Assembly: GCA_002365025.1 (NCBI GenBank)
Contig: DEYX01000266.1
Location: 1-20,971 of the forward strand
Length of the DNA: 20,971 nucleotides
Origin: Hungatella sp. UBA3147
GTDB lineage: Bacteria > Bacillota > Clostridia > Lachnospirales > Lachnospiraceae
Direction: 5' to 3'
The notes beneath the pieces were generated by a model. It searched no databases and was not told the origin of the DNA. It was given only the letters and a program-made list of their open reading frames with translations. Both the position numbers and the translations under genes were made by a program. Within the stretch, counting starts at the first letter, position 1. Each line of letters begins with the position of its first letter. Shown here piece by piece: positions 14,374 to 20,910 of this stretch.

Positions 14374-14784
14374 TTATTGCGTCTCATGTCTGGTCACCGT
14401 AAGGGTAAAAATTCGTTTCCCGTTTTTGCTTACGGTCACTTCCGCATCTCCAGGTACGGCAATGTCTGCTTTTACATCAAAAACAGCCTTCTCTTTTCCA
14501 CAAGGATTGCCGGACTTATCAAAGCCCATAACATACCCGTCAGAGCCGTCCTCCTGCCCATAAGCCTGAAACCTATTTTCAAGTCCCTCCGGGCCCTCCG
14601 CCTTCCAGACCTCTGCTACGCTCTGGGCGATCAGCACACCCTGATTTAAATCCGCCGCCTCCCGGCTCATGAAATCCGCTTTTACAAATGTTTTTATACA
14701 AATGCCTGCACAAAGGATAAAGAAAAAAACAACGGCAATCATCTCCATCATAAATACGCCTGAGGGGTGTTTTCTATTCATCAT
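14374..14784 (-). CDS. prepilin-like protein with class III-type leader and Glu+5
   Basis: 136 residues. The N-terminus MMNRKHPSG|VFMMEMIAVVFFFILCAGI has the layout of a type IV prepilin: a short basic leader ending in Gly9, then a hydrophobic helix with glutamate at +5 of the predicted mature protein, the residue needed for cleavage/methylation and assembly in known systems. The first mature residue is Val rather than the usual Phe/Met. The remaining roughly 100 residues hold an amphipathic helix (REAADLNQGVLIAQSVAEVW) and a beta-rich region (KAVFDVKADIAVPGDAEVTV). It is the only one of the four small proteins with an evident Glu+5. It overlaps the end of the upstream DUF4860-like gene by 11 nt, so translation is probably coupled. 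Major versus minor subunit is undetermined. Confidence 0.75.
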   Translation of the reverse strand: MMNRKHPSGVFMMEMIAVVFFFILCAGICIKTFVKADFMSREAADLNQGVLIAQSVAEVWKAEGPEGLENRFQAYGQEDGSDGYVMGFDKSGNPCGKEKAVFDVKADIAVPGDAEVTVSKNGKRIFTLTVTRHETQ

Positions 14785-15265
14785 CTGCCCCTCCGCTTCT
14801 TAAAGAAAGCCAAATGCGGTCTCCGCCTTCCATCTCCGTTTTTATATGCAGAAGCCTGCCATCCATTTCCATGGAAACCGGACTGCATTCCAGAATCTCA
14901 TTCCCATCTCCTACTCCCAGACCGCTTTCTTCGTCTGTAAATAGCTCCCACAGCCTGCCATCCTGGTAATAAATAAGAGTCACATAAACTGAATCCTGTA
15001 TCTCCTGTTCCAGCTTAAGGACAGTGATTCCTGACATCTCTGTCAGAGAAACCCTGCCGGCTTCATCCCCCTGCCTCACTTTGTTGGCTATGTAACTTAA
15101 GGCTACATCTTTTTGGTAGGTATTCTCTGCTCTGGCATTGATGTTCTCATAGACTTTTCCTCCGATGAGCACCGAGAATAACGCGCAGAGCACAAATACA
15201 AGGAACAGCAGTATGGTAAACAGAGCATTGGCCATCTGACCTCTCTGGTATTCTTTTCCGCTCAC
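14774..15265 (-). CDS. DUF4860-like membrane-anchored pilus-cassette protein
   Basis: 163 residues with a single N-terminal hydrophobic helix (ALFTILLFLVFVLCALFSVLIGG, about residues 14-36) after the polar leader MSGKEYQRGQ, then a helix (YENINARAENTYQKDVALSYIANKVRQG) and beta-rich extracellular part ending WLSLRSGG. The segments ALSYIANKVRQGD, GITVLKLE and TLIYYQDGRLWEL are reminiscent of the uncharacterised DUF4860 family found beside type IV pilus/type II secretion genes; this match is from memory and not tested. A G|Q dipeptide precedes the helix but the +5 residue is alanine, so a canonical prepilin peptidase site is absent. Gap of 18 nt from the upstream gene; 11-nt overlap with the downstream prepilin-like gene. 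Confidence 0.72.
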   Translation of the reverse strand: MSGKEYQRGQMANALFTILLFLVFVLCALFSVLIGGKVYENINARAENTYQKDVALSYIANKVRQGDEAGRVSLTEMSGITVLKLEQEIQDSVYVTLIYYQDGRLWELFTDEESGLGVGDGNEILECSPVSMEMDGRLLHIKTEMEGGDRIWLSLRSGGADDE

Positions 15266-15283
15266 TTGCCCACCTCCCGGTTA

Positions 15284-15607
15284 TCATTCATGGGGATTGA
15301 CCGTAATATCCGGCATAAAGTTTGAAGCAAAGCCGCTGTAAAACACGTCATACCGGTTTCTGTCAATCTGTATTCCATAATTTTCTTCCAGATATTCCAC
15401 ATTTGGCGGATATCTTCCCTCAATGGCATAGCACTGCACCGAAGCCCTGCGTATGGCATCCCGAAGGGTATCAGCTCCCTTTGCATCGGCTTTCCCCGAG
15501 AACATGAGAACTCCTGAAACAAAAAGGGCAACTGCACAAGCAAAGGCCAGCAGAGAGAATGACTGACCGATAACCTCTCTGGGAGATTGTTTCCATTTTA
15601 TCATCAA
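15284..15607 (-). CDS. small pilin-like membrane protein
   Basis: 107 residues. A polar leader MMIKWKQSPREVIG precedes a hydrophobic helix (SFSLLAFACAVALFVSGVLMF), continuing into a helix DTLRDAIRRASVQCYAIEGRYPP and then VEYLEENYGIQIDRNRYDVFY. The helix followed by a C-Y-A-x-E-G-x-Y-P-P stretch and a L-x-x-x-Y-G-I segment is typical of small pilin or pseudopilin subunits of Firmicutes. The residue at +5 of a putative Gly14 cleavage would be Leu, not Glu, so processing by a standard prepilin peptidase is doubtful. It starts 8 nt after the pilC stop. An overlapping frame at 15262-15543 is a shadow. Function in pilus assembly is inferred from context. Confidence 0.75.
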   Translation of the reverse strand: MMIKWKQSPREVIGQSFSLLAFACAVALFVSGVLMFSGKADAKGADTLRDAIRRASVQCYAIEGRYPPNVEYLEENYGIQIDRNRYDVFYSGFASNFMPDITVNPHE

Positions 15608-15615
15608 GACGCCCC

Positions 15616-16668
15616 CTATCCGATCGCCGACAAGACACTGACAAGAGGAAGCATGACAGACAGAAGCACCAGTCCCACCGCAATGGCAAGCACTGCCACC
15701 ACCGTAGGTTCAAACCGGCTGACCATATGTTCCATGGTCGTATCCGCTTCGTCTTCATAGCTTCTTGAGATTTCCTCCATGACCCGGTCCAGCTGGCCGC
15801 TTCTGGTTCCTACTTTTATCATCTGCGCATAGAAGCCGTTAAACAGCCCGGTATTCTTCATGGCGGTATAATAATCTGTTCCAGCTTCAAGCTCTTTCGC
15901 ACAATGTCTGATCTTTTCTTCCACTGTCTGATTCTCAACCAGCTGCTCTGCCAGCTCCATCCCCTTTTCCAGTTCTAATCCGCTGTGAAGAGTCAGTGCC
16001 AGGACTGCAGTAAAACGCCGGTTGGATATTGCAAGAGCCATGCGGCTTCTTTTTTTAATCCACTGGATCAGCCGTTCTGCAACCAAAAGCTTTTTCCCTT
16101 TCCTGCCAAAAAGCCATACCAGGGCAGCTGCAAGAGCCAGAAGGATCCCAAGAACCAGGGCAGCTGCACAGAATACACCTCCAAGCCTTGTTGCAGCAAG
16201 AGAAACCGGCGACATCTCTGCCCCCAGCTGTTGGTATACTTGTTCAAATATGGGCATAACCCTGGTGAATAAAACCAGAAGAACCACCAGAAGCATAAAA
16301 ATCATGATGATAGGGTAAGTAACTGCATTCCTGATGTTTTTCATAAGGATATGCTCTTTTTCATAATATCCGGCTAAGGACTCCATGATCTGGTCCAGAG
16401 ACCCTGTCTCCTCCCCCAGTTTTGACATCCGGATTACATAGGCTGGATAAAGGCCTGTATTCTCCAGTACTTTTGAGAAAGGAACCCCTAGCTCAGCCTC
16501 TTCTGCCATTTGCTTAAGAATTTGTTTCTCTTCCTCCCATACAGAATCCTCCGCCATAACAGACAATCCCTCATCAAGAGGGATTGCAGCATGGAGAAGA
16601 ATTGATATTTGAAGGCAGAAAGCGGAAAGTTCCCTTGCGGAATATCGCTTTTTCGCTTTCATTTTCAT
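15616..16668 (-). CDS. pilC: PilC/GspF-type inner-membrane platform protein
   Basis: A type II secretion F family protein of 350 residues. Two copies of the T2SSF domain are visible: residues about 10-130 (ELSAFCLQISILLHAAIPLDEG, then YVIRMSKLGEETGSLDQIMESLAGYYE) and about 215-335 (FTAVLALTLHSGLELEKGMELAE, then GFYAQMIKVGTRSGQLDRVMEEISRSYE). These are joined by membrane helices (PIIMIFMLLVVLLVLFTRV; AALVLGILLALAAALVWLF) and end in a third helix (VVAVLAIAVGLVLLSVMLPLV). It forms the membrane platform on which the ATPases act. The ATG at 16668 is chosen because AAAGGAG lies 9-10 nt upstream; the longer open frame up to 16872 overlaps the transglutaminase gene and its N-terminus is unlike the family. 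At 350 residues it is shorter than the ~400 of proteobacterial PilC. It lies 28 nt after the transglutaminase gene. Confidence 0.9.
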   Translation of the reverse strand: MKMKAKKRYSARELSAFCLQISILLHAAIPLDEGLSVMAEDSVWEEEKQILKQMAEEAELGVPFSKVLENTGLYPAYVIRMSKLGEETGSLDQIMESLAGYYEKEHILMKNIRNAVTYPIIMIFMLLVVLLVLFTRVMPIFEQVYQQLGAEMSPVSLAATRLGGVFCAAALVLGILLALAAALVWLFGRKGKKLLVAERLIQWIKKRSRMALAISNRRFTAVLALTLHSGLELEKGMELAEQLVENQTVEEKIRHCAKELEAGTDYYTAMKNTGLFNGFYAQMIKVGTRSGQLDRVMEEISRSYEDEADTTMEHMVSRFEPTVVAVLAIAVGLVLLSVMLPLVSVLSAIG

Positions 16669-16696
16669 CTGTAGTTTCTCCTTTAAATGAAGTTCT

Positions 16697-17686
16697 TTAG
16701 TATGTATATTTCGCCTTATAATTGGAGCTGTTTGTGATATATTGCTGTATGGACGGATCACTGCCTCCGGACGATGCAAACGTCGGGTCCATAAGCTTCC
16801 AGTCATATCCATCAAAATAGATGATATTATCCACCCAGCCCTGGCCTTCAATATAAACATTGACCCAGGCATGATACAGGCTGCCTGTATAACCTACCAC
16901 GAGCTTTGTGGGGATATTCTGGGAACGCAGCATGGCAGTCATAACTGCCGCATAGTCAAAACAAATTCCCTTTTTCTGAGACAGCACCTGATCCACATCA
17001 GGCAGATAGCCGGACTGAACAGAGCTTGCCAGTGCCGTATCATAGGTAAAATTCTTTACAACAAAATTATAAACATTGGTGACTACGCCAATGGCATCAG
17101 GTGCAGAAGCCGCAAGCTCCTCCCCCTTTTTCACCACTGCACTTCCGGCGGAAAAATTCACATATTGATTGGGGTAAAGGAATGGCTCAAACTGGTCTGC
17201 AAGTGTTACATTGATATCACTGCTGGATTTTATGGCATACTGGTTCCCCTGTACCTGTTCTAAAACCCGGACCGTATATTTTCCGTTTCCTTCTGTTAGA
17301 GGAAATACCTCATAGGCAGATCTGGCATTTAAATCATAGGAATAAGTCTCTCCTCCGTTTTTTATCACCTGGACTTTTATCTTGGTTGAATTTACGCTAT
17401 ACTGAACCATCACATAGCCATGACTGGCGTTGGACGCATCTACCAGTGCTGTACCATTTCCATAGGTAACCGTTCCCGGAGCCTGAGGGATCTTCACTTT
17501 GCTCCCGGAAGGCTTTGAATATAGAGGAACCGCTTCATCCCCAATGCTTACTACAGTCTTCCACTCAATACTTTCTTCTATGATGTCCGCCGCAGCAATA
17601 TCACCAGCTGAAATAAATCCGCTGATAGTAAACAGAATCGCTGCACAGGCAGCCACCATAGCCGTACCATTCTTTTTTATGATCAT
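16697..17686 (-). CDS. secreted transglutaminase-like (papain-fold) protein
   Basis: 329 residues with a Sec signal peptide (MIIKKNGTAMVAACAAILFTISGFISAGDIAAA; likely cleavage after about residue 28-34). The N-terminal half (about 35-170) is beta-rich with no family recognised. Residues about 195-310 are a transglutaminase-like domain with the papain-fold triad: Cys in QKKGICFDYAAVMTAMLRSQ, His in YHAWVNVY and Asp in KLMDPTFAS. Such bacterial domains may act as proteases, amidases or cross-linkers; the substrate is not predictable. Start: ATG at 17686 with GAGG about 5 nt upstream; a GTG 3 nt earlier is an alternative. It lies 13 nt after rlmB and 28 nt before pilC, so it appears co-transcribed with the pilus-like cassette. 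A role in processing or linking pilus or cell-wall material outside the membrane is speculative. Confidence 0.85.
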   Translation of the reverse strand: MIIKKNGTAMVAACAAILFTISGFISAGDIAAADIIEESIEWKTVVSIGDEAVPLYSKPSGSKVKIPQAPGTVTYGNGTALVDASNASHGYVMVQYSVNSTKIKVQVIKNGGETYSYDLNARSAYEVFPLTEGNGKYTVRVLEQVQGNQYAIKSSSDINVTLADQFEPFLYPNQYVNFSAGSAVVKKGEELAASAPDAIGVVTNVYNFVVKNFTYDTALASSVQSGYLPDVDQVLSQKKGICFDYAAVMTAMLRSQNIPTKLVVGYTGSLYHAWVNVYIEGQGWVDNIIYFDGYDWKLMDPTFASSGGSDPSIQQYITNSSNYKAKYTY

Positions 17687-17699
17687 CACACCTCATCTC

Positions 17700-18437
17700 T
17701 TATCCCAAACGTTGTCTTACGATCTCATAGGCCAGTACACCTGCCGCCACAGAAGCATTGAGAGAATCAATATCCCCCTTCATGGGTATGGATGCCACCA
17801 TGTCACAGGTTTCTTTGACCAATTTTCCCACGCCGCTTCCTTCGCTGCCGATCACAAGGCCGATCGGTCCCTTTAAATCAAGACGGTACATGAGTTCCCC
17901 ATCCATATCTGCACAGACAAACCACATCCCCTTTTTCTTTAAATCTTCCATGGTAGCTGTGAGATTGGTAACCTTAGCCACAGGCGTATAATTAAGCGCC
18001 CCGGCTGAAGTCTTTGCAACCGTTGCCGTAAGACCAACAGCCCGGCGCTTGGGGATGATAACCCCATGGGCTCCTGCTAAATTTGCCGTACGGATGATCG
18101 CTCCCAGATTGTGAGGGTCTTCAATTCCGTCCAGCAGAAAGAGGAAGGGAGGCTCTCCCTTTTCTTCGGCTGCCTTAAGTATATCTTCAACCTCTGCGTA
18201 TTCATAAGCCGCAGCATGGGCAATAACGCCCTGGTGATGCCCTTCCTCGGACATCTGGTCCAGACGCTCTCTTTCCACAAAATTAATAATGGTGTCTTTC
18301 TTTTTCGCTTCCCTGATAATGGACTGGATGGGTCCATCCTGGACTCCCTTTTGTACATACAGCTTATCAATGGTTTTTCCGGAGCGGAATGCTTCTAATA
18401 CCGCATTCCTTCCTTCTATGGTAAATTCCTCTATCAT
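17700..18437 (-). CDS. rlmB: 23S rRNA (guanosine-2'-O)-methyltransferase RlmB (TrmH/SpoU family)
   Basis: 245 residues. An N-terminal substrate-binding domain (EGRNAVLEAFRSGKTIDKLYVQKG, and EGHHQGVIAHA) precedes a SPOUT knotted methyltransferase domain. The three SpoU motifs are clear: motif 1 DGIEDPHNLGAIIRTANLAG, motif 2 GLVIGSEGSGVGKLV, and motif 3 SIPMKGDIDSLNASVAAG. The family methylates the 2'-OH of G2251 of 23S rRNA in E. coli using SAM; a paralogue acting on tRNA or another rRNA site cannot be excluded. Its ATG overlaps the mrnC stop in an ATGA arrangement (18434-18437), indicating translational coupling. The order cysS-mrnC-rlmB is conserved widely in Firmicutes, which supports the assignment. 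Confidence 0.93.
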   Translation of the reverse strand: MIEEFTIEGRNAVLEAFRSGKTIDKLYVQKGVQDGPIQSIIREAKKKDTIINFVERERLDQMSEEGHHQGVIAHAAAYEYAEVEDILKAAEEKGEPPFLFLLDGIEDPHNLGAIIRTANLAGAHGVIIPKRRAVGLTATVAKTSAGALNYTPVAKVTNLTATMEDLKKKGMWFVCADMDGELMYRLDLKGPIGLVIGSEGSGVGKLVKETCDMVASIPMKGDIDSLNASVAAGVLAYEIVRQRLG

Positions 18438-18892
18438 TCCAGTTCTCCTATTCGTTCAAGTCCTTTGCCTACCAGGGTGACCAGACGGTCTAAATTACCG
18501 TTTAAATACAGATAACCACACAGGGCTTCAAATCCGGTTGCAGTCCTGTAATCGGCAACTGTTGCGTGTTTCGCGGTTGTCACAGACTTGGCATTGCGTC
18601 CCCGTTTGTATGTTGCCACCTCTTCCGGAGTTAAGTCCTCGTCTTCAAGAAGCCGGCGGATAATCTCTGCCTGCGCTCCTGCGTTCACCAGCCTCGCACT
18701 CTTCTTATGCATATTATTCACCTGAGTGCTTCCATGGTTCATCACCTTCGTACGTACGATCAGTTCATAAACTGCATCTCCGATATATGCCAATGCCAGC
18801 GGGGAATAGGTTTTCACATCTACTTCTTTTAGTTTTAACGTATCCTTAAAAAAATCAGAAAACGCCGCCAGTGATGTTATATTCTCTTCCAT
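18434..18892 (-). CDS. mrnC: Mini-ribonuclease 3 (MrnC)
   Basis: 152 residues with an RNase III catalytic domain and no double-stranded RNA-binding domain, the Mini-III architecture. The signature LALAYIGDAVYEL (about residues 27-39) carries the catalytic Asp and Glu of RNase III motif 1. The second acidic site is in TATGFEALCGYLYL (about residues 117-130). HKKSARLVNAGAQ and YKRGRNAKSVTTAKHATVADYR are further family features. In B. subtilis the enzyme matures 23S rRNA ends, in keeping with the neighbouring rlmB. It overlaps the end of cysS by 16 nt and the start of rlmB by 4 nt. Confidence 0.94.
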   Translation of the reverse strand: MEENITSLAAFSDFFKDTLKLKEVDVKTYSPLALAYIGDAVYELIVRTKVMNHGSTQVNNMHKKSARLVNAGAQAEIIRRLLEDEDLTPEEVATYKRGRNAKSVTTAKHATVADYRTATGFEALCGYLYLNGNLDRLVTLVGKGLERIGELE

Positions 18893-20280
18893 TTCACACC
18901 TTCCCTGGTGTCCTCCAGAACAATTCCCTTTTCTAAAAGCTTTCCTCGGATTTCATCGGCAAGGACGAAATTCTTGTCTTTTCTGGCCTGCTGCCTGCCT
19001 GCGATCATGGCTTCAATTTCGTCATCCAGGATCTCTTCTTCCTTTTCCGTAATGATTCCAAGAACATCGCACAGCCTTACAATGGTTTCCTTTAAATAAG
19101 CCACATATTCTTTCGAACTGTTTTCATCTGTGGTGGAATTGCTTAATTTTACCAGCTCAAAAACAGCAGAAATGGCATCTGCCGTATTAAAGTCATCATC
19201 CATGGCTGCCTCATATTTGGAAACCAGCTCCTGCACGGCATTTTTATCCTCATGATCAAGAAGTTTTTCTGTCTTCGCAGAAGCTTCCAGATCCTTTAAT
19301 TTACCGACTGCAGTTAAAATTCTCTCTAATCCGTTCTTTGATGACTCCATCAATTCGGCGCTGAAATTAATAGGGCTTCTGTAATGAGCACTCAGCATGA
19401 AGAAGCGCAGCACCTGTAAATCGTATTTCTCACTGATTTCCCTGACAGTGAAAAAATTGCCCAGAGACTTGGACATCTTTTTATTGTCAATATTTAAGAA
19501 ACCATTATGCATCCAGTATTTAGCAAATTCTTTTCCATTCGCTGCTTCACTCTGGGCGATCTCGTTTTCATGATGGGGAAAGATTAAGTCTTCTCCACCT
19601 GCATGGATATCGATCTGATCGCCAAGATATTTCCTGGACATTACGGAGCACTCAATATGCCAGCCAGGCCGTCCTTCGCACCATGGGGATTCCCAGTAAG
19701 GCTCTCCTTCCTTTTTCGGCTTCCAGAGCACGAAATCGGTGGGATCCTCTTTTCCATCCTCACCGGTCACCTTGATCTCACGGAAACCTGACTGCAGATC
19801 ATCCAGATTCTTATGGGACAGCTTTCCATATTCCTCAAAGGAACTGGTACGGAAATAAACCGTTCCGTCCTTTGACGCATAGGCATGACCGGAGGCAACA
19901 AGCTTTTGGATCATTTCCAGCATACCGCATATTTCCTCTGTAGCCAACGGACTTCTGGTTGCCGGCTTTACATTCAGCCCTTCCATATCCTTTTTGCACT
20001 CCTCAATATAACGCTTGGAAATGGTGTCTGCATCCACGCCCTCTTCAATGGCCTTTTTAATGATCTTATCATCTATATCGGTAAAGTTTGAAACAAAGTT
20101 AACCTCATATCCCTTATATTCAAAATATCTCCGGACCGTATCAAATACGATGATGGGTCTTGCATTTCCAATGTGAATGTAATTGTAAACGGTTGGTCCG
20201 CATACATACATCCGAACCTTTCCAGGTTCCAGGGAAACGAATTCTTCCTTTTGCCTGGATAATGTATTATAAATTTTCAT
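18877..20280 (-). CDS. cysS: cysteine-tRNA ligase (CysRS)
   Basis: A class I synthetase of 467 residues. The catalytic domain begins KIYNTLSRQKEEFVSLEPGKVRMYVCGPTVYNYIHIGNARP: the HIGH signature is HIGN, and Cys in VCGPTVY is the first zinc ligand. Other zinc ligands are in GWHIECSVMS and HAGGEDLIFPHHENEIAQSEA. The KMSKS loop is intact (KKMSKSLGNF, near residue 270). The C-terminal DALR-type anticodon domain ends with REGVKWKRI. The ATG at 20280 is chosen because it opens the conserved N-terminus and follows an AGGAAGGAAG purine-rich site; an in-frame start at 20355 would add 25 residues translated from a repeated leader also found before ispF. It lies 83 nt after ispF. No T-box leader is seen. 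Confidence 0.95.
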   Translation of the reverse strand: MKIYNTLSRQKEEFVSLEPGKVRMYVCGPTVYNYIHIGNARPIIVFDTVRRYFEYKGYEVNFVSNFTDIDDKIIKKAIEEGVDADTISKRYIEECKKDMEGLNVKPATRSPLATEEICGMLEMIQKLVASGHAYASKDGTVYFRTSSFEEYGKLSHKNLDDLQSGFREIKVTGEDGKEDPTDFVLWKPKKEGEPYWESPWCEGRPGWHIECSVMSRKYLGDQIDIHAGGEDLIFPHHENEIAQSEAANGKEFAKYWMHNGFLNIDNKKMSKSLGNFFTVREISEKYDLQVLRFFMLSAHYRSPINFSAELMESSKNGLERILTAVGKLKDLEASAKTEKLLDHEDKNAVQELVSKYEAAMDDDFNTADAISAVFELVKLSNSTTDENSSKEYVAYLKETIVRLCDVLGIITEKEEEILDDEIEAMIAGRQQARKDKNFVLADEIRGKLLEKGIVLEDTREGVKWKRI

Positions 20281-20285
20281 AGTCT

Positions 20286-20347
20286 CTTCCTTCCTTCTTT
20301 CTTGCCCACGCCTTTTGGGCATATGGGTATACCCGTAGGGAGTTTCT
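20286..20347 (-). repeat. leader repeat, copy 1 (before cysS)
   Basis: A 62-nt segment that matches 20911-20971 at about 54 positions, with a single one-base gap. On the minus strand it holds CCCTACGGG, the palindrome GGGTATACCC, a small hairpin GCCCA-aaaggcg-TGGGC and the purine-rich ribosome site. Its end is 5 nt before the cysS ATG. Confidence 0.8.
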
Positions 20348-20363
20348 TCCCGCAATCCTCTTC

Positions 20364-20906
20364 TTATCTCCCGCAGCCTCCGCAGCAGCCCTTACAATCA
20401 GCAGACATGATCCTGTCGTCATAGCAGTAATCGTCCATGGAGGTTAACAGGGCTATGGCCTGTGAGGATATCCCCTCTCCCGCTCCGGTAAAGCCAAGTC
20501 CTTCCTCTGTAGTAGCTTTTACATTGACCTTTCCTTCGGTCAGCTTCAGAGCTTCTCCAATGTGTTGTGCCATGGAACGCCGATAGGGAAGAAGCTTTGG
20601 TTTTTGTGCAATGACAGTGGCGTCAATGTTCTCGATCACATATCCCTGCTCCTCCAAAAGCTTGCCTACGTACTTTAAAAGTTCAATGCTGGATACTCCT
20701 TTATACTTAGGATCCGTATCCGGGAAATGTTCTCCGATATCTCCCAGAGCTGCCGCACCTAAAAGAGCATCTATCACTGCATGGACCAGCACATCTGCAT
20801 CAGAATGGCCCAGAAGTCCCTTTTCATAAGGAATCTTTACACCGCCAAGGATCAAATCTCTTCCTTCCGCTAATTTATGCACATCATATCCCTGTCCAAT
20901 CCTCAT
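20364..20906 (-). CDS. ispF: 2-C-methyl-D-erythritol 2,4-cyclodiphosphate synthase with cysteine-rich C-terminal tail
   Basis: 180 residues. The IspF domain fills residues 1-156: RIGQGYDVHKLAEGR (metal ligands Asp8 and His10), LGHSDADVLVHAVIDALLGAAALGDIGEHFPDTDP (His42 metal ligand region), and ATTEEGLGFTGAGEGISSQAIALL. It converts CDP-ME 2-phosphate to MEcPP with release of CMP in the MEP isoprenoid pathway, as a trimer with zinc at each active site. Beyond the normal ~157-residue end there is an extension MDDYCYDDRIMSADCKGCCG-GCGR with five cysteines, four of them in CKGCCGGC. Such a tail is not part of the standard fold; a metal or Fe-S role is possible but unproven. Start ATG at 20906 follows a purine-rich site within a repeated leader. 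Its position at the head of the cysS-mrnC-rlmB run resembles the Bacillus ispD-ispF-gltX-cysE-cysS neighbourhood. Confidence 0.94.
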   Translation of the reverse strand: MRIGQGYDVHKLAEGRDLILGGVKIPYEKGLLGHSDADVLVHAVIDALLGAAALGDIGEHFPDTDPKYKGVSSIELLKYVGKLLEEQGYVIENIDATVIAQKPKLLPYRRSMAQHIGEALKLTEGKVNVKATTEEGLGFTGAGEGISSQAIALLTSMDDYCYDDRIMSADCKGCCGGCGR

Positions 20907-20910
20907 AATT

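Noticed and set aside
16669..16872. N-terminal extension of the PilC-like protein
   Set aside because: The extra 68 residues overlap the coding end of the transglutaminase gene, do not resemble the GspF N-terminus, and a good ribosome site precedes 16668.
20281..20355. Longer CysRS start
   Set aside because: The 25 extra residues are translated from the repeated leader and the conserved CysRS N-terminus begins at 20280.
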